From Hyphomonadaceae bacterium UBA4763 (GTDB lineage Bacteria > Pseudomonadota > Alphaproteobacteria > Caulobacterales > Aquidulcibacteraceae), in the NCBI GenBank assembly GCA_002403455.1, contig DHHV01000019.1, positions 1 to 11,821 of the forward strand: a stretch of DNA of 11,821 nt, written 5' to 3'. Positions 6,627 through 11,821 of this stretch are shown here, one piece after another. The notes below the pieces were generated by a model. The model was not told the DNA's origin and did not search any database. It saw nothing but the letters and a program-made list of their open reading frames with translations. The position numbers were made by a program, and so were the translations under genes. Numbering within the stretch: position 1 is the first letter of the stretch; every line of letters starts with the position of its first letter.

Positions 6627-7756
6627 GCGCCGCCGACCTGCTCTTAACGGACCTACGCGCCGAAGCCGCAGCGCTCGGCTTTGACGCTTTGCGCATCGCC
6701 AATGCGCGCGCCGCCTGGCCCGCCGCCGCGCGCCTTGCAGAATTTCTCGACGATGGCCGCCATGGCGAGATGGCCTGGATGGAGCGCCCCGCCCGCGCCC
6801 ATCCGCGCGCGCTCTGGCCAGAGGCGCAAAGCGCCATCATGCTCGGCATGAATTACGGGCCCGACGAGGACCCGCTCACCGCGCTCGACCGCCGCGATTG
6901 CGGAGCGATTTCGGTCTATGCCCGCCATCAGGATTATCACGACATCATCAAGCCCAAGCTGAAAAGCCTTGGCCGCTGGCTCGCCGCCCGCACCGGCGCC
7001 GAGCTGAAAGTCTTTGTCGACACCGCGCCCTTGATGGAAAAGCCGCTCGCGGCCCGCGCCGGCCTCGGCTGGCAAGGCAAGCACACCAATCTCGTCTCGC
7101 GCGCATTTGGCTCATGGCTGTTTCTTGGCGCGATCCTGATCGCGCTTCCCTTGCCGGCCGATGCGCCGGAGGATGATCATTGCGGCTCTTGCAGCGCCTG
7201 CCTTGCCATTTGCCCGACCAATGCTTTTCCCGCCCCGTACCAGCTCGACGCGCGGCTGTGCATTTCCTATCTCACGATCGAGCATAAGGGGCCCATCCCC
7301 CTCGATTTGCGACCAAAGCTCGGCAACCGGATTTACGGCTGCGATGATTGTTTGGCGGTCTGCCCGTGGAACAAATTCGCCCAAACCGCCGCGCAAGCCA
7401 AATTGCGCGCCCGCGCCGATTTGAACGCCCCGCCGCTCGCAGCCCTCTCCGCGCTGGATGAGTCGGGCTTTCGCGCGCTCTTCGCCGGCTCGCCGATCAA
7501 GCGCATCGGCCGCGACCGTTTCGTCCGCAATGTGCTCTACGCGATCGGCAATAGCAGCGCGGCGGACCTGGCGCCGATCGCCCAAAAATTGACCGAAGAT
7601 CCCGCCCCTTTGGTGCGCGGCGCGGCGATCTGGGCCTTGTCGCAGCTGGACGCCGAGGCGTATCGCGCCTTATCGGTCGCGCGCGCGGCAGCCGAACCGG
7701 ACCCCCAAATCGCCGCGGAATGGACCCATGCGCGCCAAATCATCGCCGAGCAATAA
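6623..7756 (+). CDS. queG: Epoxyqueuosine reductase QueG
   Basis: QueG is a cobalamin- and iron-sulfur-dependent enzyme that reduces epoxyqueuosine to queuosine, the last step of the wobble-base modification in tRNAs with GUN anticodons. It has 377 residues, normal for the long form with a C-terminal HEAT-like segment. It shows the catalytic-Asp region VDTAPLMEK (132-140, D133), then GLGWQGKH (147-154). Two [4Fe-4S] motifs follow: CGSCSACLAICP (187-198) and CDDCLAVCPWN (240-250), with C213 between them. DPAPLVRGAAIWALSQL (326-342) is the HEAT-type repeat. The ATG at 6623 overlaps the stop of the CDF gene (ATGA), and the 3' end overlaps mtgA by 29 bases, giving a three-gene unit with no obvious functional theme. 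Confidence 0.96.
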   Translation: MSAADLLLTDLRAEAAALGFDALRIANARAAWPAAARLAEFLDDGRHGEMAWMERPARAHPRALWPEAQSAIMLGMNYGPDEDPLTALDRRDCGAISVYARHQDYHDIIKPKLKSLGRWLAARTGAELKVFVDTAPLMEKPLAARAGLGWQGKHTNLVSRAFGSWLFLGAILIALPLPADAPEDDHCGSCSACLAICPTNAFPAPYQLDARLCISYLTIEHKGPIPLDLRPKLGNRIYGCDDCLAVCPWNKFAQTAAQAKLRARADLNAPPLAALSALDESGFRALFAGSPIKRIGRDRFVRNVLYAIGNSSAADLAPIAQKLTEDPAPLVRGAAIWALSQLDAEAYRALSVARAAAEPDPQIAAEWTHARQIIAEQ

Positions 7757-8465
7757 AGCCCCGCCGCACCGCCTACCGCGTCTGTGGCCCCTTGCGCTCT
7801 TTGTTATCGCCATCGCCAGCGCAGCGCCCGCCCTGTGGACGCTTGGCTATCGCTTTGCGCCGCCGCCCGCGACGTTGCTGATGGCCCAGCGCGCCGGCGA
7901 GGGTCTCGACGTCCGCCGCCGGCCCGTCGCGCTCGCCGCCATCTCGCCGCATCTCGTCCGCGCCGTCATCGCGGCGGAGGACGCCCGCTTTTGCGGCCAT
8001 GCCGGCATGGATTTCGCCGAAATCGCCCGCGCCTTGCGAGAAGCCGAGCGCGGCAAGCGCTTGCGCGGCGCCTCCACCATCTCCCAACAAACCGCCAAGA
8101 ACGTCTTTTTGTGGGGCGGGCGCTCCTGGCTGCGCAAAGCCATGGAGAGCTATTTCACCATCGCAATCGAGACCCTGTGGCCGAAGCGGCGGATCATGGA
8201 GGTCTATCTCAACGCCATCGAATGGGGCGATGGGATTTTCGGCGCCGAAGCCGCCGCTAAAGCCCGCTTTGGCAAAGCCGCCAAGGATCTCACCGCCCGC
8301 GAGGCTGCCCTCCTCGCTGCCGTTCTGCCCAATCCGCATAAATGGCGCGTCGACCCGCCGGGGCCGTATGTCCGCCGGCGCGCCGCGACCTTGCAAGCCC
8401 GCATGCGCGTCGTCGCCGCCGAGGGCCTTGCCGATTGCGCGCTGCCGGTTCAGCGGAAAAGCTAA
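7728..8465 (+). CDS. mtgA: Monofunctional biosynthetic peptidoglycan glycosyltransferase MtgA
   Basis: MtgA polymerises lipid II into glycan strands at the outer face of the inner membrane; it is a GT51-family enzyme without a transpeptidase domain. It has 245 residues, as expected. A basic N-terminus (1-18) is followed by one membrane anchor (about 19-40). The GT51 motifs are in order: AAEDARFCGHAGMD (82-95, catalytic E84), GASTISQQTAKNVFLW (114-129), RKAMESYFTIAIE (136-148) and the block LNAIEWGDGIFGAEAAA (161-177) to AALLAAVLPNPHKW (193-206). The ATG lies inside the end of queG, a 29-base overlap in another frame, suggesting translational coupling; no later Met gives a full domain. It ends 15 bases before the convergent ppsR stop. 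Confidence 0.95.
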   Translation: MRAKSSPSNKAPPHRLPRLWPLALFVIAIASAAPALWTLGYRFAPPPATLLMAQRAGEGLDVRRRPVALAAISPHLVRAVIAAEDARFCGHAGMDFAEIARALREAERGKRLRGASTISQQTAKNVFLWGGRSWLRKAMESYFTIAIETLWPKRRIMEVYLNAIEWGDGIFGAEAAAKARFGKAAKDLTAREAALLAAVLPNPHKWRVDPPGPYVRRRAATLQARMRVVAAEGLADCALPVQRKS

Positions 8466-8475
8466 TCAACGCTCG

Positions 8476-8495
8476 GCCGATCAGCCCGGATCGGC
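8476..8495. terminator. Possible bidirectional hairpin between mtgA and ppsR
   Basis: GCCGATC and GATCGGC form a perfect 7-bp stem with a six-base loop, spanning the ppsR stop codon and starting 10 bases after the mtgA stop. No T-run follows on either strand, so it is at best a weak or Rho-assisted terminator for the two converging genes. Confidence 0.35.
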
Positions 8496-9914
8496 TTCCT
8501 CCGCGCCATCTGCCCCGACCATGCCATAGCGATGCAGCTTGGTGTAAAGCCCTTGCCGGCTCAGCCCGAGCAATTCGGCCGCCGAAGCGCGATTATCGCG
8601 CGTCAGTTTCAGCGCGGCCTCGATGCAGAGCCGCTCGATAATCGTCGAGGTCTCGCTGACGATGTCCTTCAGCGCCACCCGCCCAACCAAAGCGACCAAT
8701 TGCTCGGTCGATTGCGGCAGTCCGGCCGGGTCCTCCGCCGGGGCCGACCGCCGCGTCGCCGCCCGTAAGGAAAAGCCATAGACCAGCTCATCGGCCAGAT
8801 CGCCGCGCGCGGCCGCCACATCGACGTCTTCGACGCCGCCATCGGCCGCCCGCACGCGGATGCTGAAGGATTTGATCGCGCCATTGCGCCGCAAATGCTC
8901 GGCCAGCACCGAGAATTCCGCCCGATTGCGGCCCAAAAACTCTTCCAGCGCGCGATTGCCTCCCGCCTGCACGGGCTCGACGATCCCCGTCAGCAACGCA
9001 AACGCGTCATTATGGCCAAGGATCTTAAACTCGGAATCCGTCGCCACGAACGCATCAGGCAACGCATTGATCGCGCTCAGCAAATGCCATTGCGCCCGCG
9101 CCTCCCCGCCGATCCACTCGGCTTGCGGATAAAGCCGCAGCACCAATTCCGCGCCGCGCGTCGCCTGCATCGCATTGGCGCGCAAGATCACCGCCGCCCC
9201 GCCGGCCCGCGTCAGCGCCTGCGCTTCAGCCGCATGGGCGATCGAGGCTTTGCCCAAAAACGCCGCCAGATCGTCGCGGTCCTCGTCGCGGAAGAAATCC
9301 AGGATCGAGCGATCGATCGCTTGCGCCGCATTTTTGCCCAGCAGGCTTTCCGCCGCCGCATTCAACGAGACGATCTTGCGCTGCGCCGTAAGGATCACGA
9401 TCGCTTCCGGCGCGCTATGCAACAGCGCCCGCATGCGCCGTTCGCTGTCGCGCAGCCGCGCAAAATCCGAATCGAGCGCATGTTGCGCATCGATCAGGCG
9501 CGCCTGCAAATGCGCGATCGGTTGCAAATCCTGCGCGATCACCAGGGCGCGCTGGTCCTGCAGCGGCGTGATCAAGCAACGCATCGGCGTTGAGCGCTGA
9601 CGGGTCTCCAGGTTCAGTTCGCGCCAGCGCGGCGGAGCATTGGCCGGCGCCGCCAAAGCAAGGCGCGCTTTTTCCCGACTATCGGGACTACACAGATCGA
9701 GAAAATCCCGCCCCGTCCAGGCTTCATAATCGGCTTGATCGGCGCGCAATCCATTGGCGCGCACGTTTTCCACCAGACGTTCGGCGTTGATCACCAAGCA
9801 AACATCGCCGGCCCCGCTAATTGCGGTTAGAAAGTCTTGCGGGGCAAGCCCTTGCGCAACATTAGGCGGCGTTGAGCCCCCTTCGGCAGGGCGAATGAGT
9901 GATTGGTCTGACAT
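8481..9914 (-). CDS. ppsR: PpsR/CrtJ-type transcriptional repressor of photosynthesis genes
   Basis: PpsR binds TGT-N12-ACA palindromes and represses bacteriochlorophyll, carotenoid and light-harvesting genes under oxygen. The product has 477 residues (R. sphaeroides PpsR is 464). Its order is an N-terminal PAS-like domain (about 27-130), a Gln-rich linker helix (about 132-160), PAS1 (about 160-265, with SAPEAIVILTAQRKIVSLNAA), PAS2 (about 278-385, with LPDAFVATDSEFKILGHNDAFALLTG) and a Fis-type helix-turn-helix (426-465). The last part, NRASAAELLGLSRQGLYTKLHRYG, is diagnostic. C430 in ERLCIEAAL matches the conserved C-terminal redox Cys. The other cysteines (C39, C75, C113) lie in the N-terminal domain, and none is in PAS1, where Rhodobacter has its second redox Cys. 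It lies 36 bases after aerR, almost certainly in one transcript; no good Shine-Dalgarno is visible. Confidence 0.95.
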   Translation of the reverse strand: MSDQSLIRPAEGGSTPPNVAQGLAPQDFLTAISGAGDVCLVINAERLVENVRANGLRADQADYEAWTGRDFLDLCSPDSREKARLALAAPANAPPRWRELNLETRQRSTPMRCLITPLQDQRALVIAQDLQPIAHLQARLIDAQHALDSDFARLRDSERRMRALLHSAPEAIVILTAQRKIVSLNAAAESLLGKNAAQAIDRSILDFFRDEDRDDLAAFLGKASIAHAAEAQALTRAGGAAVILRANAMQATRGAELVLRLYPQAEWIGGEARAQWHLLSAINALPDAFVATDSEFKILGHNDAFALLTGIVEPVQAGGNRALEEFLGRNRAEFSVLAEHLRRNGAIKSFSIRVRAADGGVEDVDVAAARGDLADELVYGFSLRAATRRSAPAEDPAGLPQSTEQLVALVGRVALKDIVSETSTIIERLCIEAALKLTRDNRASAAELLGLSRQGLYTKLHRYGMVGADGAEEADPG

Positions 9915-9950
9915 GAATACTTTGCCGCATAGGGAAACATCTTGCCTTTG

Positions 9951-10907
9951 TCACCAGCCGACCGGCGCTAATTTTCGATAAGCTGTCAATCCGCTGGCCA
10001 GAACAAACGCCTCATCGGCGGTGTCGGCGGAAAAGTCGGCGAGAAAAAGGCGGGCTGGCGCCTCGATGCCGGCCAGACCGGGGCCGCCGACCATTACGAA
10101 CGCTTGCCGGTTGAGGCTCGCTTGGCGCGCCGCCGCAATCAGCCGGGTCGCTGGCTCGTGAAAGGCGCTGGAGCCGACGCTGACCCCGATCAGATCGACC
10201 CATTGACGCGAGACATGCGCGATCATCGCCGCCGGACGGGCCTGCGTCAGCACGTCGACGACCCAGCCGCCCTCTTCAAAAATTCGCCGCAGCACCGCCA
10301 AGCCAAAGCCATGCGCTTCGCCCTCGCAGGCGGCCAGCAAGAGGCGCGGCGCGTCCTCCGGCGCGGCAATCCCTTCCGGAGCCAGCAAGCGGACTTGGTT
10401 TTCAAGCCATGCAAGCCCCGCCGCGACATCCACAAAGGAACAAGAATCCTCATTCCACAGATCGCCCAAACGCCGCGCGGTCGGCGCGAACAGATCGAGC
10501 AGCACTTCGCGGACGCTGCGTTGGCGCAACGCTGTCGCGATCACCGTGGCGGCTTGCGTCCGATCGGCGCGCGCCAAGGCTTGCGCCAAGGCTTCGACCT
10601 CAAATCCCACCAAAGCGATCGCCGTCGCGCGCGTCGCGCAAGGCGGCGCGGCAAAACGCTCTTCGCCGACGCCAATACCGCGCGATCGACCCGTTTTCGT
10701 TGGCGCGCCCGGATGATCGACTCGCGCATTCCCCAATTTCGGCAGGATTTGGTCGACGACGATCGAGGTCAGCATAAACGACCGTGCGAGCGCTTGGCTG
10801 TCGGTCCCGGCGACGCCGGACGTCGCGGCGGGCCTGCGGTGGGCTGGGCGTTGCGTTATCGCGGATGCTCTCCTCCTCATTACGCAGGCGTAACGAGTTT
10901 TGCGCAT
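9951..10907 (-). CDS. aerR: AerR/PpaA-type cobalamin-binding antirepressor
   Basis: AerR/PpaA proteins bind B12, sense light or oxygen and modulate PpsR/CrtJ. The product (318 residues from the first ATG) has a helical region with ARRLGDLWNEDSCSFVDVAAGL (about 144-165), then a B12-binding fold (about 188-310). EGEAHGFG (195-202) is the ExHxxG version of the cobalamin motif with H199. GVSVGSS (241-247) and VGGPGL (273-278) match later glycine loops of the fold. The ATG at 10905-10907 is preferred: an in-frame TAA lies 15 bases upstream and AAAGG lies nine bases before it. In-frame ATGs at 10880 (M10) and 10775 (M45) have no good Shine-Dalgarno. Residues 36-59, leading into VVDQILPKL, look like the usual N-terminal helix, favouring a start before M45. 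The gene is 36 bases from ppsR and divergent from bchF. Whether AerR or PpaA is the better name cannot be decided here. Confidence 0.9.
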   Translation of the reverse strand: MRKTRYACVMRRRASAITQRPAHRRPAATSGVAGTDSQALARSFMLTSIVVDQILPKLGNARVDHPGAPTKTGRSRGIGVGEERFAAPPCATRATAIALVGFEVEALAQALARADRTQAATVIATALRQRSVREVLLDLFAPTARRLGDLWNEDSCSFVDVAAGLAWLENQVRLLAPEGIAAPEDAPRLLLAACEGEAHGFGLAVLRRIFEEGGWVVDVLTQARPAAMIAHVSRQWVDLIGVSVGSSAFHEPATRLIAAARQASLNRQAFVMVGGPGLAGIEAPARLFLADFSADTADEAFVLASGLTAYRKLAPVGW

Positions 10908-11084
10908 CGGGCTCGACCTTTACCGGATCCGGCCCTTTGTCGGTCTATGGGGAACGCTTACGCCGCCATGACGAACGCGGCGCTGGCCTCGATGAGATCG
11001 CGCCAGACCCGTCAAGCGTGTCGGTACGATAACCAAGAACAATCGGGTTGACGACGTTCCTTTTTGTCGCAATCTCTACGCGTG

Positions 11085-11102
11085 TGTCATCATGATTGGA
11101 CG
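11085..11102. promoter_or_regulatory. Putative PpsR operator 1 (TGTC-N10-GACG)
   Basis: TGT, 12 bases, then ACG: it matches the PpsR/CrtJ consensus TGTc-N10-gACA at seven of eight positions, failing only in the last base. It lies upstream of the bchF -35 candidate, and PpsR itself is encoded nearby. Confidence 0.55.
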
Positions 11103-11118
11103 TCATGTCGCGTTGACA
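11101..11118. promoter_or_regulatory. Putative PpsR operator 2 (CGTC-N10-GACA), covering the -35
   Basis: CGT, 12 bases, then ACA: again a single mismatch to TGTc-N10-gACA, at the first base. It shares two bases with operator 1, the centres are 16 bases apart, and its right half is the end of the TTGACA hexamer. PpsR bound here would block RNA polymerase. Confidence 0.5.
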
Positions 11119-11141
11119 AAAATCAGACGCGATTCCAGGTT
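11113..11141 (+). promoter_or_regulatory. Candidate sigma-70 promoter of bchF
   Basis: A perfect -35 hexamer TTGACA lies at 11113-11118. With a 17-base spacer the -10 would be CAGGTT (11136-11141), a poor match to TATAAT, so the promoter would be weak or activator-dependent. The -35 overlaps operator 2, the usual place for a PpsR-repressed promoter. Confidence 0.4.
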
Positions 11142-11196
11142 GATCACACCGGACAAAGGGCGGCTCTCAACGCCCCACCGCCGGTTTTAGTGTCGT

Positions 11197-11214
11197 GATC
11201 GCCTCTTGGCGATC
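11197..11214 (+). promoter_or_regulatory. Perfect hairpin in the bchF leader
   Basis: GATCGCC and GGCGATC form a 7-bp perfect stem with the four-base loop TCTT. It ends 12 bases before the GAGGAG ribosome binding site (11227-11232) of bchF. It could stabilise the mRNA 5' end or affect translation; no T-run follows, so it is not a normal terminator. Confidence 0.4.
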
Positions 11215-11235
11215 CAGCTTTTGGTCGAGGAGCTT

Positions 11236-11748
11236 ATGCGCGACAAAGCGAGCGAACATCGCGTTTCCCGCGCGCTTTACACCGCCGAACAGCGCCGCCG
11301 GCGTGACGCCTCGCCGTGGACGATCGTGCAGGCCGTGCTCGCGCCGGTGCAATTTTTGATCTTCCTGGTCAGCCTTGTCCTGGTGCTGCGTTATCTTGTC
11401 AGCGGCGACGGCTTTGCCGCCGCAACCTGGTCGGTCGTCGCCAAGACGATTGCGCTTTACGCCATTATGATCACCGGCGCGATTTGGGAAAAAGAGATAT
11501 TTGGCAAATATCTGTTTGCCGAGGCTTTCTTCTGGGAAGACGTCTTCTCGATGTTGGTGCTGGCTTTGCATAGCGCCTATTTGATCTGTGTTTTCACAAA
11601 GATCGGAACGCCGGCCCAGCAAATGGGCCTCGCCCTGGCTGCTTATCTGACCTACGTCATCAATGCCGGGCAATTCTTGTGGAAATTGCGCCAAGCGCGT
11701 CTCGAGGGCGCCGGCGCGCGCCTCTCGATGCAAGGGGCCGGCGCATGA
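11236..11748 (+). CDS. bchF: 3-vinyl bacteriochlorophyllide hydratase BchF
   Basis: BchF adds water to the C3-vinyl group of the chlorin, making the 3-(1-hydroxyethyl) group on the way to bacteriochlorophyll a. It is an inner-membrane protein of 170 residues with about four membrane segments. Diagnostic stretches are LYTAEQRRRRDASPWTIVQA (14-33), LAPVQFLIFLVSLVLVLRYL (35-54), MITGAIWEKEIFGKYLFAEA (78-97), FFWEDVFS (98-105) and YVINAGQFLWKLRQARL (139-155), all as in Rhodobacter BchF. The ATG at 11236 is chosen because GAGGAG lies just before it and the known N-terminus begins shortly before LYT; an in-frame TTG at 11206 falls in the loop of the leader hairpin. It is first of a bch operon and overlaps the next gene by four bases (ATGA). 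Confidence 0.95.
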   Translation: MRDKASEHRVSRALYTAEQRRRRDASPWTIVQAVLAPVQFLIFLVSLVLVLRYLVSGDGFAAATWSVVAKTIALYAIMITGAIWEKEIFGKYLFAEAFFWEDVFSMLVLALHSAYLICVFTKIGTPAQQMGLALAAYLTYVINAGQFLWKLRQARLEGAGARLSMQGAGA

Positions 11749-11821
11749 GCTGGAGCCGCCCGCCCGCCCCCGATCTTGGCCCGCCCGCCGCCCCGCTCGG
11801 CGCCCGCCCCGCCATCCGCCC
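11745..11821 (+). CDS. bchN: Start of the next bch gene, probably bchN (cut by window end)
   Basis: An ATG overlapping the bchF stop (ATGA) opens a frame that stays open to the window end, giving about 25 residues beginning MSWSRPPAPDLG. This Pro/Ala-rich start carries no diagnostic motif. The assignment is by gene order: in purple bacteria bchF is commonly followed by bchN and bchB, subunits of the dark-operative protochlorophyllide reductase. The tight overlap implies translational coupling with bchF. Base composition here is extremely GC-rich. Confidence 0.6.
   Translation, partial: MSWSRPPAPDLGPPAAPLGARPAIR

Larger units (their letters stand above)
10908..11235. promoter_or_regulatory. 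Divergent control region between aerR and bchF
   Basis: This 328-base gap must carry promoters for aerR-ppsR (leftward) and the bch operon (rightward). The half nearest bchF is AT-richer and contains two PpsR-like palindromes, a -35 candidate and a leader hairpin, listed separately. The aerR side holds a perfect 10-bp palindrome CCGGATCCGG (10923-10932) just upstream of the aerR ribosome binding site. I could not pick out a convincing leftward promoter, and no real gene was seen in the gap. Confidence 0.7.

Noticed and set aside
8895..9593. Long plus-strand frame opposite ppsR
   Set aside because: Arg/Gln-rich shadow without a domain; ppsR domains are clear on the other strand.
10958..11011. 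Minus-strand fragment reading WRDLIEASAAFVMAA before a stop, resembling the end of a decayed gene
   Set aside because: Only 17 codons, preceded directly by a stop, and no family recognised; could be chance.
10918..11045. Possible 40-codon TTG-started leader peptide in the aerR frame, ending at the TAA 15 bases before aerR
   Set aside because: TTG start with poorly spaced Shine-Dalgarno and Arg/His-rich content; no support as a real peptide.
11167..11733. 188-codon minus-strand frame opposite bchF
   Set aside because: Composition is that of an antisense shadow, and bchF is beyond doubt on the plus strand.

Overview
This is a GC-rich chromosomal stretch from a phototrophic alphaproteobacterium (purple non-sulfur or aerobic anoxygenic type). 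The organism call rests on the right end. There, a PpsR/CrtJ-type repressor and an AerR/PpaA-type cobalamin-binding antirepressor lie back to back with bchF and the first codons of what is probably bchN. The rest is ordinary alphaproteobacterial housekeeping content. No mobile element, CRISPR array, rRNA or tRNA was seen, and base composition looks even except for two AT-richer intergenic gaps. Genus cannot be fixed from the sequence alone.

Left part (1-4925). hppA encodes a membrane proton-pumping pyrophosphatase of the K+-independent type and ends at a strong GC hairpin. A 391-base AT-rich gap with short repeats follows, then a small DUF3429-type membrane protein with a near-perfect ribosome binding site. 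Its 3' end overlaps, tail to tail over 104 bases, the gene for a PdeM-type metallophosphoesterase on the minus strand. pdeM is divergent from prmA, the ribosomal protein L11 methyltransferase gene.

Middle part (4922-8465). prmA and a RutE-like flavin reductase gene converge with overlapping stop codons. Divergent from the reductase runs a tight three-gene plus-strand unit: a cation diffusion facilitator (CDF) transporter, queG (epoxyqueuosine reductase, ATGA overlap) and mtgA (monofunctional peptidoglycan glycosyltransferase, 29-base overlap). mtgA meets ppsR tail to tail with only 15 bases between them.

Right part (8481-11821) is the edge of a photosynthesis gene cluster. aerR and ppsR form a minus-strand pair (36-base gap), reading away from bchF-bchN. 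The 328-base divergent control region holds a TTGACA -35 candidate. Two adjoining, slightly imperfect PpsR-type operators (TGT-N12-ACA) end on it, and a perfect 7-bp hairpin sits in the bchF leader. The simplest reading is that PpsR and AerR control bacteriochlorophyll synthesis from this region and possibly their own transcription.

No clearly undescribed multi-gene system was recognised. The observations most worth checking are: the operator pair at bchF; a PpsR with only the C-terminal redox cysteine; multiple possible AerR starts (long and short forms are known in Rhodobacter); a CDF transporter that has lost the cytoplasmic metal-binding residues of the FieF type; and a PdeM gene away from its usual ligase/helicase/exonuclease partners with a conserved antisense overlap.
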